From Oidiodendron maius Zn (taxonomy: Eukaryota > Ascomycota > Leotiomycetes > Myxotrichaceae), in assembly GCA_000827325.1 (NCBI GenBank), contig KN832873.1:1688245-1752244 (forward strand): DNA of 64,000 nt. The letters are read 5' to 3'. Made by a program: the position numbers and the translations under genes. The notes below the pieces were generated by a model that ran no database searches, had not been told where the DNA came from, and worked only from the letters and a program-made list of their open reading frames with translations. Numbering within the stretch: the first letter of the stretch is position 1; every line of letters begins with the position of its first letter. This document shows, in pieces, positions 23,041-35,222 of this stretch.

Positions 23041-26000
23041 ATGAAGAAATCAACCCCAACGCCGGCGAAAACCCAACAATCTATTTCGAGCTTCTTCACG
23101 AAGAAGACTGTGAATGGTATTGCACAATCGCAACAGCTCCCAGCTCTCCAAGCTTCACCGTCATCTCAATCGCCAGGAAACCTCTACGATGCAGAGGACG
23201 ATGATGATGCTCGTCAGCCTTTGAGATCAAGACCGAATGGGACGGGAAAGAGAATTTCACCTGATGAGGTGGATATCGAAAACGACTCACATCGGCCCAC
23301 GAAGCGAACAAAAGGCGGTGATGATGGAGAAAGCACATTCTTTTCAAATCTGCCTAGGCCAAAGTCAACCTCGGCGAGTTCCAATACACAAAAGCTACCT
23401 TCACAAACGGAGAAATTTATCTACAACTCACACAGCCATGGTGTCTCCAGTGAGACAATACGTGACGAAGATGAGGAGCCCGACGCGGGTAGAGCTCGGA
23501 GGGAGGAACTTCACAAAAGATTCGTCAAGAAATTAGGCCATCCAGACAGCATTGCACAGATCAAACGGCGAAATTTTCAGATCGACGAAGACACCGAAGC
23601 ATTAGATGAGGAGGGAGATGTTGATGATGCCGAAGAGACAACACCCCCACCAGCAAAGGCAAAGAAAAGGGGTGCCAAGACTGGAAAATTGACACCCCTC
23701 GAGTCACAAGTACTAGACATTAAGAGAAAACATATGGATACCCTTTTAATTGTGGAGGTCGGATACAAGTTTAGATTCTTTGGTGAGGATGCAAGAACGG
23801 CGGCCAAGGAGTTGAGCATAGTATGTATTCCGGGTAAATTCAGATACGATGAGCGTAAGACTCTAAACTCAATTTTCTACTGTCAAGAGTCTAACATCGA
23901 TTAGATCCTTCAGAAGCTCACCTGAGCAGTTTTGCTTCTGCAAGCATCCCCGTCCATCGACTACATGTTCATGTCAAGAGACTTGTTGCTGCTGGGCATA
24001 AGGTCGGGGTGGTCAGGCAGATCGAGACTGCCGCGCTGAAAAAAGCTGGAGATAATCGAAATGCACCTTTTATCAGAAAGCTCACAAACGTTTACACTAA
24101 GGGCACATATATCGATGACATTGAGGGGCTTGACCAACATACAGATGGCCCAGCGGGTGGCGCCCCGGTGACTGGTTATCTACTGTGTATCACAGAATCC
24201 AAAGCCAAAGGATGGGGCTCAGATGAGAAAGCTGATGTGGGCATCTTGGCTGTCCAGCCGGCAACCGGGGATATTATTTACGATACCTTCGAGGACGGCT
24301 TCATGAGAAACGAAATTGAAACTCGATTGCTTCACATCGCACCATGCGAGTTTTTGATTGTTGGAGAACTCACAAAGGCTACCGAAAAGCTTGTACAGCA
24401 CCTATCAGGAAGCTCCACGAATGTATTCGGGGACAGGATTAGAGTTGAACGAGCTACAAAAGATAAGACCGTCGCTGCTGAGGCCTACTCACATGTCACC
24501 CAATTTTACGCAGACAAGGTTAAATTGAAGGATGATGCGAATAAAGAGAGGCATCACAATCTTCTCGACAAAGTTTTGGCACTTTCCGAGCCAGTAACTA
24601 TATGCTTGTCTGCCATGATCACTCACCTCACGGAGTATGGACTCGAGCATGTGTTTGATCTGACAAAATATTTCCAATCATTTAGCGCTAGATCGCATAT
24701 GGTTCTGAATGGAAATACATTAACCAGCCTGGAAATATACCACAACCAGACAGATTATAGTGAAAATGGAAGCTTATTTTGGACTTTGGACAAGACACGT
24801 ACTCGGTTCGGACAAAGACTATTGCGGAAGTGGGTTGGAAGGCCGCTTCTCAGCAAGGAACGCTTGGAAGAAAGACTTAATGCGGTTGAAGAGCTTCTAG
24901 AGGGGTACCAAACTCCGAAGGTGGACAAACTACGGGCCTTACTGCGCAATATCAAATCCGATCTCGAACGAAGTCTGATCCGAATTTACTATGGAAAATG
25001 CTCTCGGCCAGAGCTCCTTACCGTCCTCCAGACCATGCAGATGATCGCAAATGAATACGCATACGTCAAGTCACCTTCTGGCGCGGATTTCAATTCAACT
25101 TTGATCAACGAGGCCGTAGCCACCCTTCCCACCATTGGCGAAGCGGTGACCTCCTTTCTAGACAAGATCAATGCCGAGGCAGCTCGTGCAGACGATAAGT
25201 ACGCATTCTTCCGCGAAGACGAAGAAACTGAGGCCATTACTGAGCACAAGCTGGGAATTGCATCTGTGGAGCATGATCTTGACACGCACCGTTTGGAGGC
25301 TGCCTCGAAGTTGGGGAAGAAGGCACCAGTTACTTATATGACTGTATCCGGTATTGAATACTTGATCGAAGTGCCTAATATCGACCTGAAGCATGTCCCC
25401 GCATCATGGACCAAGATCTCCGGCACAAAGAAGCTCTCACGATTCCATACTCCAGACGTCATCCGCATGCTAAGAGAACGGGACCAACACAAGGAATCCC
25501 TCAGTGCAGCTTGCGACAGTGCCTTCAGCTCCTTCTTGAAAGATATTTCAGCTAACTACGCCTCTTTTCGCGATGCTATTTCCTCTCTATCGACCCTCGA
25601 CTGCCTCCTCTCCCTCAGCACCGTTGCCTCTTTTCCCGGCTACACCAAGCCCAGCTTCTCCGAATCCCCCACAGCCGAGATTCGCATCACGGACGGTCGT
25701 CACCCCATGGTCGAGAAATTGCTCTCCACAGGTTACATCCCAAACTCAACTACCCTATCTACAACCCCTGGATCTACCCGTGGTCAGCTAATCACTGGGC
25801 CTAATATGGGCGGCAAGTCCTCGTATGTACGCCAGGTCGCTCTCATTTGCATCCTCGCTCAGATAGGATCCTACGTGCCTGCCACATCTGCAATATTGGG
25901 TCTTCTAGATGGGGTATATACGCGCATGGGCGCTCATGATTCGTTGTTCACGAATCAATCGACCTTCATGGTCGAGTTGTCCGAAACGGCCCAGATCATG

Positions 26001-26516
26001 AAGCGTGCGACGCCGCGTTCGCTCGTTATCCTTGATGAGCTTGGTAGAGGCACTTCGACACATGACGGCGTTGCAATTGCACAGTCGGTGCTCGAGCATG
26101 TCATTCGGGATGTAGGTTGTCTATGTCTATTTGTCACACACTACCAGAGTTTGGCAGCAGTTGCGAGGAGCTTTGCAGGTAAAGCGGGAGGAGAAGGGAG
26201 ATCTGAGTTAGAGAACGTTCACATGCGGTTCTCTGCACAGGGAGGTGAAGTAGAAGGCGAGGAGGAGATTACTTTTCTATACGAGGTAGGCTCAGGAGTC
26301 GCTCACCGCAGCTATGGATTGAACGTGGCTCGTTTAGCCCGCGTTCCAAAGGCAGTTTTGGACACTGCGGCCCAAAAATCACGAGAGATGGAGAGGGATA
26401 TCCAGTCTAAGAAGCTAGTCGGATTGAATAAGCTATTGGCGAATATTTTAACTAATGGGAGTAGTGCTGCTGACGGGCAGCTGGAGCAGTTTCTACTCGG
26501 AGTCGAGCAATTGTAG
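23041..26516 (+). CDS. msh3: DNA mismatch repair protein MSH3
   Basis: MutS homologue that pairs with MSH2 as MutSbeta to recognise insertion/deletion loops; nuclear. Exons 23041-23854 and 23905-26516 give 1141 aa, a usual length. ATG at 23041 is chosen because it opens directly into a PCNA-interacting motif, QQSISSFF (residues 12-19: Q-x-x-I-x-x-FF). A disordered acidic/basic linker precedes the mismatch-binding domain ([14 protein letters not shown] near residue 240), whose K-F-R-F form rather than the F-x-E of MSH2/MSH6 identifies MSH3. The connector, lever and clamp follow. The ATPase has Walker [14 protein letters not shown] (~903), Walker [16 protein letters not shown] (~978) and a helix-turn-helix C-terminus. 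The intron joins DEH to PSEAHL in frame. An MCB-like element sits just upstream. Confidence 0.97.
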
Positions 26517-26735
26517 CGATAGAACGCCGAAAGGCGAGAAAGTTCCACTTCAACAAATACCAATATAATACCCCGTTCGCTATGACACCGTTCAACCCAC
26601 TATGAGATTATGGTTTATAACAATGGAAAGGATCAAATAGTAACGTCTTGCACAGCAAAAGGCGACTAAAACAGCTGGTTAACCCTTTGAGCAGCAAAAG
26701 AGCGTCTACACTCAAGGGGCATAATAGTTTGATTA

Positions 26736-28662
26736 TCAGATTCCGAAATTCATGCCACCTCTAGACATGTTGCTTGCGCCAGCACCATATCCTGCTTGAC
26801 TTGGTTGCCTAGGCCCCCGTGGTGTCGCGTCAAGTAGCTTGAAATCGCCATGAAAATTCGAATAGAGACCATTAGCAACTATTGTGCCATCGTTGAAACT
26901 CGAATGCTCATATTCAGATGGACGGTTATAATAGCTATTTAGAGGGTTGTAGAGTGGGTTAAATGTTGAGTCTTGAAAAACCTGGGGCGGGAAACCAGGG
27001 GGTATAGACAGTTGTCGGTGGCCCTGAATTTGAACGGGAGCTTCAGGTCGATTGTTTTCTTTGTCAAAATTCCGCATGGAAGCTGGTTTGGCCGATGGCG
27101 ACGGAGAAGTCTGCCTAGTCTGATTTACGCTACCCGAAAACTTGGACAGTCCATTGCAGATGAAGTCGAATCTGCACTCTGGTATTAATAAACCATTCAT
27201 TTGCTCTCAGGGGGTCCGCCTTACCTAGCGTCTTCGAAGGGGCTTTCAGTTCGCCCTGGGCTAACTTCGCCAGAATCCTGAAAGATATCGAAGGATCGTT
27301 TCTTGGCCATGTCGCCAACGGTCAGGCGGAATTCTTCATTCTCTTCAGCAGTTGTCATGAAGCGATTACCAAATGCCGCCAAAGGATTGGGAGTAGGTTG
27401 TGCCTTGTAGGGGATATGGCTAAGCGGGCTGCAATATTTCTGATAGTATTTCAGCTTGGAATGTGCAAAAGAGGCATTCTGCTTTGGTTGAGCGCGAGGA
27501 ATAGAAGTGTTGATATTCATATCATCGAAAGTTGCATTGCGGGGGCTACGGCGCTTGCGCCTCTTTGGAGTCGGTATTTTAATATTCTCCTGCTGTCCTT
27601 TGTTAGTATCTGACTCCAAACTGATTCGTCAATAGAACCCAAAGTCATTGAGCGAGATGGATGGAGCTCGACATACTGGACTGTTCTCAATGGAGAGTGG
27701 ACCGAAGATATCTCTAGTGTTTCGTAATTCACCGTCGGCGTGATACACGAATTCAACTGGCTCGACTACATTCGATGTGGCAATCATTTGCTCCAATACA
27801 GATCCATCCTTTCGTTGGTTCCTCATACGTTTCATTTCCGGAGTAGCAGAATCAAAGAGGTCCATGCCAGGCCAGTAAATACCTTTCAGCTTTGTGCTAT
27901 CTGATAGCTTCTCGTGGACTTTGTCATCGCCAATTTGATCCTTCTTCTTGGGTGTAGTAAGCCTAGTGTATAATTAGCTTTGTCAACATCATGGGTCTTG
28001 AAGTTATACTGAGGGTCAAGCAACCCACTTAAAGTGGTATTTTCAGGAGTTTCTTGGTACGAAAAATTTGGAACTTGGGGCCGACTCGTGGGTGTAGAAT
28101 ATACAAAATCTTGCTCCCAGTCACAATCAAGCATAGGCGCTGCATTTGTGGTAGTCGGCCAAAGGTGCATGCGAGGTATAGCGGCACGAAAGATCGGAGT
28201 CGATGCTTCTGGAGTTGTGCGTCCAATGATGCTAGCAGTCTCTAACTCGTGCCTTACCTATAAAAGTAACTTAGCAATGAATATTGAAGAGAAGAGGTTT
28301 CACCTCTTCCTTCAAATACTGTATTGCATTTTGTTAAATCTAGAGTTACTTACGAAGGACTTGGAAAATTGGAACCTTCCCCCTTTTCTCTCTTTTGCGG
28401 ATTTCTTCTGCTCTTTGGCAGCCATGCGACTAGATAAGAGCACATCCAAGTTATTGTTTCGGTACCATTGATCAAAGTTGTCCAGGTGTTGCCTTGCTGC
28501 AGGCTCTGACTGAGCTTTGATCTGGAGTTTAAAGCGATGTGAAAGATGAGACTTTGAAGCTATATGCGTCAAGAGATGAGAGACGTCGGAAAAGTGAGGG
28601 TTTTTTGGACACAGAGCGCATTGCAGCTGGATTGAGCTGTCATTATGCTTGATTTTTGGCAT
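26736..28662 (-). CDS. C2H2-like zinc-finger protein, function unknown
   Basis: About 548 aa in five exons: 28354-28662, 28010-28257, 27677-27962, 27592-27225 and 27171-26736; all phases close. The start MPKIKHNDSSIQL immediately precedes a single zinc-finger-like segment, CALCPKNPHFSDVSHLLTH, with a following SKSHLSH. A helical basic stretch comes next (FDQWYRNNNLDVLLSSRM, AAKEQKKSAKERKGGRF). The rest is disordered, with a nuclear-localisation-like KRRKRRSPRN near exon 4, a GMDLFDSATPEMKRMR block in exon 3, and a Gly/Asn/Tyr-rich tail ending MSRGGMNFGI. Introns of 47 and 84 bases carry clear branch sites (GCTAAT, TACTAAC). One finger plus a basic region suggests a nuclear nucleic-acid-binding protein. 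I do not recognise a named family. It converges with MSH3, 219 bases apart. Confidence 0.75.
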
Positions 28663-30284
28663 GGTAATAGTCTCTGCATGTAGATTAGCATAAAGAAGTT
28701 GAGAGTAATGCATGATTATAAAATGGAAGGGATTTTGATACTTGAGACTGTTATATATACAGGGCAGAGGAATTTGATAATAGCTGGAGACGCAAAATAG
28801 ATAGAAGCGGGCATATAAACGTACCCTGGTTAATTATGAGCCTATTCTTTAATTAGTGGCTTGCGATTTCGAGTCCACACAATGGAGTGGATTGGTCTGG
28901 GGTCGTCAATTGATTAGCCGGTTTCAATACATCATCCTTAAAGGGCAAAGAGAGCATAGAATAAGAGTGTAGGGGTCCCTAGGACAATGTAAGGCACTAG
29001 AATAATAGAGACGGATGATATATAGCCTGGAGGACGTTGCTGGTGACCACGCCAAGTACTGTTGCAGAGGAGGCAGGAAGGAAGAGCAGTATTGTGGGTG
29101 TTAGCTGAGCTGAACAACCTGCAAAATCAATAGATCAGCAAAGCTTAAGATCAAATAAATGCCTAGGGTGGTTAAGAGACGGCATTAGAATGCGGCATGC
29201 ATAAAAAAACAGCTTAAAGCCGAGTGTGATGCGGTTCGCCATATATTCAAGAGGGTCGGAACATGAACATACCTTGTAGATAGAAGACAGGAACTTTGGT
29301 GGATCAATGGCACTTGTTCCGGGAAGCTGTTGATCACGATGTGCTGCCGGGAATGAGCAGTCGTAGCCAGTCGGCGTCGACTGCTGTGTTGAGGAGCGTG
29401 GTTCAGTGCAGTGCTATAGGGGTGATTGCAGATGACTGGCGGCTCGAACTAGAGCAAGAGAGATGGAGAAAGTCGAGATGGTAAAGGCAGAGAGAGGACA
29501 GATGAGGAGGAGGAAGGAAGATAGTTACGGCAAGAGAAAAACGGAAGCATTGTATGCTGGTGCCCAAGATCAGAACTTACCTAGAAAGGAAGTCACGACC
29601 AGGTTGGAGAGAAATGGCTGGAAGTCGATAGAGTTTGCGGGAAATAATGAATGAAAGAATGTACATAGAGGAATATCTACATAGACATTGAAAGAACTGA
29701 CGAATGGTAGATGAAATGACTGTTAGGATGGATATCGTAGAGGTAGAGTGCGACAGAGATTGTGCAGTTCTCGTGTAGACGCTTTCTAGGCCTAGGAGCG
29801 CAAGGCTACAACCGCACATACCACTGGCCCTATTCAGCCCTCACGGATATTGAGCCTATAGGAAATACGGATCACTACAGTCTGTCCAACAAATATAGCG
29901 ATAGAGTAAATTAACTAAGAACATTTCCAAGTTACCCATTTTTACACCTGAGTGTTGAGAGGGAAAGGCAAATTTCATATGTACCACCGATATTTAAGCA
30001 GGCAAGATCTTGGTAACTTGCTTCCTCTCATGAGATGATCAATTCCATTTTCTCCTGCCTTGTATCCTCCGACCATGTGTATTGGTAGTAGGGTATTAGA
30101 TGGCAGGAGGTGGTTGGTTGAGCCTAGCCATCGGCTGACTTAGAGAGTTTGATGGAACGGTAAGTATCCTGATAGAGTAAGGAAGATGCGTAGAGCAAAG
30201 AGGAGGGCACAGGCACTCTTGCTCATTAGAAAATCATATTTTTTGGAATTGCACGGATGGGTTCGTCATAAATTATGCACATTA
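28663..30284. other. 1.6 kb intergenic, no gene seen
   Basis: Short open frames at 29296-29819 on both strands lack motifs. The region contains the promoter of the zinc-finger gene and the 3' flank of BET2. A non-coding transcript cannot be excluded. Confidence 0.45.
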
Positions 30285-31545
30285 TTAGAGTGGCGTTACC
30301 TCTGTTCGTTGTCCAAGCACTTGCTCGACTATCTCGGACGGCATACAACTTTCGTCGAATATTAGCAATCATAGACACTTCACCCTACGAAAGACTTACT
30401 AGGCGGCATCCACCTGCACCAGATCAGGATACCCTAATAAGCTCAATCCGGCAATACCAAAGTGGGTGTGGAACACGTCCACCATGTCCCCAGGCCTGTC
30501 CGCAATACCGCCTTGCTCTGGGTCCTATAAAAATCTGGTCAGCAAATTCATCTCTTTGCTCATCTGTCATTCTTCTTCTTAGAAGCCAGGCCACGCACCT
30601 GACATTCCAGAATGTACCTTGTCAACTTTTCCTCGTCGATCCAGTGTAGCTTTCCAATAATGCTCAGGCTAGCAGCTACCCACCAGCTATAGCAGACGTC
30701 TTCCAGCTTCTCCGGCCTCCCATTCAGCCCACCTCCATCAACCTGCCTTTCACTCAGCCACACTCCGAGCTTCTCCTTATCAGAAACTGCATCCAGTCTA
30801 CCAAGGACACTTAGTGCCGCGAGGCACACCAGAACCTGCATCGCATGGCTCTCTGCTCCCGGAGAGGCGCCATAACCCCCGTCAAAATTAGCACAGCTGA
30901 TAATATGGTCCACCGCCAAATCGACGTCGACTAAATGCAATTTGTTCAGTAACGAGAGAGCCAACATTCCCGCATATAAGAATCGAGTATCTTCCTCTCC
31001 CCACTCATCGCCAGCAAATGTGCCTGTCCGGCGATTCTGCAGGCCGGCGAGATATCGGCCGACACCTAATATACCACTCTCACTGCTAGTACTTCCGGGA
31101 AGTGAGCTTCGATCTCCCTTGCCTCGCTCATCCAGAGTCTCCATTGCATCGCACAGAGCTAGTACTTGCACGGCACTGACTGTGTACAGGAGATGTGCAT
31201 CGTGGCCCGGCGCCGCACCAAAGCCGCCATTTTCATGTTGACAGCTCAGGACGAAGTCCACCACCTGGTCTCGATCCAGGGCTTCAGGGTGGCCGAGCAG
31301 ATGCAGGGCACATAGGCCCCAGTATATCCCATTTATGCGTAGGTGTTCGGTGAGATGGTACTCGAGTTCATCCTTGCGCTAGGGAAGCTGACGCATTAGC
31401 AGATGCTTCCGTACACAGAATGCAGCCAGAATACCTTGTCGAGAGTTTGGATATACTTAACATGGGCGGCGATCGAGAGCTGCAGCTCTGTTGGAAGAGA
31501 GGAGGCAGAAATGCTTGCGCGGCCTGGCCCAGTAACGAGGGACAT
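30285..31545 (-). CDS. bet2: Rab geranylgeranyltransferase (type II) beta subunit
   Basis: Catalytic beta subunit of the enzyme that attaches geranylgeranyl groups to the C-terminal cysteines of Rab GTPases, together with the alpha subunit and Rab escort protein; cytosolic. Exons 31435-31545, 30599-31378, 30400-30524, 30285-30348; 359 aa. Alpha-toroid prenyltransferase repeats are obvious: [59 protein letters not shown]. Zinc ligands are the Asp and Cys in LEDVCYSWW and the His in [18 protein letters not shown] short last exon restores the conserved end: an intron splits a Tyr codon so that DAAY joins [12 protein letters not shown]. Without it the frame would stop early after VDAA. Start MSLVTGPGR follows standard family length. 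Confidence 0.95.
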
Positions 31546-32214
31546 TCTGTATAGGAGCTGTGTAAATCTTACTTGATGAGGTTGTGGTTTCTGGTGCGTT
31601 CGGCATTTCTAGGATGGCCCGAGTGGTGCGAGCCAATTAGCGACGATGTCAGCCTTGCGAATTTCGCAGAGTGGCTTAAAGTCTTGGCAGACATAAGGTG
31701 GGACCATCCCATGTCGATGGCTTGAGGACTTCATCCGAGCCCCAAGAAAAACGCTGGACCATGCATTGGTTTTGTGGGTCTGAATCATTGATGGCCGAAG
31801 TTTGAGGATTGTCTCGAGGCTGTTCTTCCCCTTTATCTGCATAGTATCATCTGTTGCGGCCTGATAATAAATATCTATCTTGGGCAGACAGGGCCTAGAG
31901 GTAGGGCCTAGAGGTAGGCACTACTGGAGAGGGTAAAATCCCTGCCTCATGGCTCTAAATCTGCTCCGTCCATGCCGCGTACCTGCTACAGACATCTGCT
32001 AGCTGTATTATTCCCTTTCTTCCCTTAAAAATAGCCGCGGAGGACTGTTGCTGTCACGTGCCAACCTGGCTGACTGGGGCATGACTGATCCACAAGGCTG
32101 AAGGTGAAGATCGTCCGAGGCATTTTATTTCCCGCGTCACTCCCAAACCAAGCGTCGACAATCACCTCCTCCCTGCGCATTGCTCCCGCCATTGCTGGCG
32201 CTCTTGTCGACAAG
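31546..32214. other. divergent intergenic region of BET2 and the amino-acid transporter
   Basis: No gene seen. Contains a short tandem duplication at 31891-31916. The transporter might start upstream of 32215, because an open frame runs back to about 32104 without an ATG. Confidence 0.5.
31891..31916. repeat. 13-base tandem duplication (gggcctagaggta x2)
   Basis: Two perfect adjacent copies, followed by a partial third (gggc-like ggc). Confidence 0.85.
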
Positions 32215-34706
32215 ATGGAATCGCCTGTCGTTATCGGGTTCTGGGGCGGGATGGCCCTGCTCATAAGCTCTATCACTGGGCCTGGCCTGACTACGAGTCT
32301 GTCTTCCTAGCCCAGGATTTTGTGGTGCGCCGCTAATACGAGATGCCAGTTCCTCTCCTCTTTCAGCAGGCAGGATGGTTCACGTCGGTCTTTCTAAGCT
32401 CTCAGTTAACTCGTAGGTTGCTAATATATAGTATATGTAGACCCACGCTTGCATTCCTCGTCTTTGGGGCGATCGCCGGTGTTGTCTCACTTTTCCTTGT
32501 CGAGACCATGTCAGCCATCCGCGGCAATGAAGCTTTCCAGTCAAGAGTTGAGTATGCCACTGTGGCGCACCTGTATCTTGGTAATAGGCCGCACCTAATC
32601 ATGCAGCTCCTCTTGTACTGTGCCTTGCAGAGCGTCAATCTGTCGAGCATAATCATTTCCGAACAGGTTAGTTTTGGGTTGGACCAGCGAGATGGATAAC
32701 ACTAATCTGATGTGCATAACAGACGATGGATTCCTTGCTGATAACTCTTTTTCACAAGACATGTGCAATTAGCTTTACACAGGGTCCTATTTGTGGTATG
32801 CATTTGCGGAGTATTGTAGTACAGGGGCGGGCTAACGAGCAGGGCAGTTTCCACAGTCAACCCATCAGGATCACCATTCGACTCATATATCCTTGCTTCT
32901 CTAGGCTATTTAGTATGCTTGAGGCATTGAGTTATATATATATTATAAGCTGATTGGAGTAGATATCTGCAGCATTGGTTATCCCCCTTTCCATGATGAC
33001 CCTAGTTCAGAACATCAAATTCCAGCTTGCTTCCGCTGCCACTCTCTTCCTTATCATGATTATCTGGGTCGTCATTTTTGCCGAGCATGGCCTGAACCAG
33101 GATATTCCTACATTTGGTAGCAATCAAAGCAGTCTCGTTGGCTTTGTGCTCAACAACTTTGCTTTTGTAAGTTTCCCTGAGGACAGATCCTTAGAACCAG
33201 CCCTAATTTCATTCCCTTCAGATAACCACTGTCCCGTCCTTCGTAAATGAGTTGTCTCGAAAAGTTTCCATACACAGAGTCGTCATATACTCTATTACTA
33301 TCTGTGTTACTGTGTACCTAATAGTTGGTATAACCGGTGCGGCAAGCTTTAAGACTGAAGGCTCGTCGGACATTCTCGCAACACTTGCTGCTTTAGACCG
33401 ATACAAGGTTTTGACCATCATGGTAAATATCCTATTCCCGATTTCGGTCCTTGTCACTTCAGTACCAGTGTTTGCCATTGTGATTCGATACAATCTTGTG
33501 AGAGGCAATATCTGCTCGGAAAGTAAGTAAAGGTGCTTGGCTTGGGGGACTGTACTGATTCATCTTGAAGGATATGCACAATTATGGGCTAGCTGGCTGC
33601 CGTGGCTCCTAATTATACCTTTCCAAACTAAGGTGAAGCCTCAGATGCGGCTGTGATATCAGGCTGATTTATTTTAGGGTTGGCTACTACTTGTCATGAA
33701 CTGGTCGTCTCTGATATTTGGGTCGAGCACCAATTTTATCATTCCTCTACTGTTCTACCTGTCGTCAAAGACTCATTCAGCCAGAACTGCTAATGCAACA
33801 GGTGAGGTCCTTGGAGCATTTGCAATGTTCGTAACTGACACATTTAGGTGCACTCGCTCCCGGCGATGTCTTTTTCTTGTATGAAGACTCAAGTTCCCGC
33901 CGTTCCACTCACATCGTTCAAAGAGAGCGGGACCCAATACCATCTATAGTCACCACAGTAGCAGATGATGGCTCTTCACTAACGCAAGAAGTCCCCGCCC
34001 CACCTGCCCTAAGCGTCTACCCGCCGAGCCTAACGCGTCAAGAATCCTTAAACAGTGCCGATGCCTCAAAGGACTTTGCTGAAGATGTAGATCTGGGTGA
34101 CCAAGACATCTCTGGCTCCTCTCTTGACCCGTCATCCATTCCATTAAGGGTTGTATACTCACCAGCCGTCTCACGTAGCGGCAGCGTAACCCAGACAGAC
34201 CGGCCGTCCATCCTTCTCAGTCGCCGCGGCTCGAGCGATAACACGCAGATAATACGTACTGATAGCGCAGAGTCTGGACCTCGCATTCGCTCCAATTCTT
34301 TTGAAGTACGTCCTCAACAAGACAGTACTATGCATCGTCGAAATCTTTCTCGCAACAACTCAGCTGAGTCAACCGTTGTCCTTCCCTCACCCACAGAGAA
34401 TAGCATTACAGCGAGGCCCAGTACAATCCTAGGATCAAGCAATCGGCGTCGCAGGCTCACGATTGAGGAGGTTGCAGAGGAGGCAGATGAAAACGGCAAT
34501 GATATTACTGTATTCAAAGCCTTCCCTGAGACGCGATTTTGGAACTCTATAGTTATTGCAAAGATTGCACTGGGTATTGTAACAGTAGCTGTGCTGGGAA
34601 ACCTAATCTACACGTAAGTTGAGCTCTTTCTTGGAGCATTAACAGTACACTAACGAGGAGCTTTAGTATCATCGAAACGGCGAGGGGCGAAAGTCCTTTA
34701 GGGTAA
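32215..34706 (+). CDS. AAAP-family amino-acid transporter (probably vacuolar)
   Basis: Multi-pass amino-acid transporter of the AVT/SLC38-like family, about 677 aa. Exons 32215-32296, 32350-32666, 32723-32795, 32848-32912, 32963-33166, 33222-33522, 33571-33632, 33678-33801, 33848-34613, 34667-34706; all phases close. Family landmarks: ISSITGPGLTT joined across intron 1 to IPLLFQQAGWF, SLFLVETMSAIRGNEAFQ, SVNLSSIIISEQTMDSLL, ALVIPLSMMTLVQNIKFQ, ITTVPSFVNEL, WLPWLLIIPFQTKGWLL and STNFIIPLLFYL. A ~220-residue Ser-rich cytosolic segment separates the bulk of the helices from one last helix (IVIAKIALGIVTVAVLGNLIY). The N-terminus before the first helix is very short if 32215 is right, so an upstream exon may be missing. 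Substrate and membrane are inferred from family only. Confidence 0.85.
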
Positions 34707-35222
34707 TAATAGTCGCCTTGGCTGCGCCGACACTGCAACGATGAAAGGGGCTAGCAGCTGGCGCCATGTGCGATGATAATGGCCTGTTTTATGAGCTGGA
34801 GGTCGCCGGGCAATTGCCATGTCCGTTCAATCACTCCTATTCACGTCTCTAAGTTGACAAAAAAAGCCTTGCATGTTTGTCGATATCATCGGATCGTCTG
34901 AATATTATGTTTGCATTTCATTTTCATCTCAATTACCATTATTGGTATCTGAATGGGATAGAATCATAGGCACAGAGGGCGATAGATCTCGATTAGACTT
35001 GAAACTCAGGATATTCACGTCCCTAGAGAACATATATGTTCTACGCTAGAATTAGAGACAGAAAGCAGAGTAAGGTAGAGAAACCTTACACTTTTATCGA
35101 ATCTTATGCTAAAGACTGCCGAATGACTTCTTGTATTGAGTAAGAACGCACGTGTTGTATTAGGCCTAGGTTTTATGATATATGACTAGCAAATTATTCT
35201 ATATGATACCGGCCCCATTGAT
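34707..35222. other. intergenic between convergent genes, no gene seen
   Basis: AT-rich 3' flanks of the transporter and of the GGCT-like gene. Confidence 0.5.
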
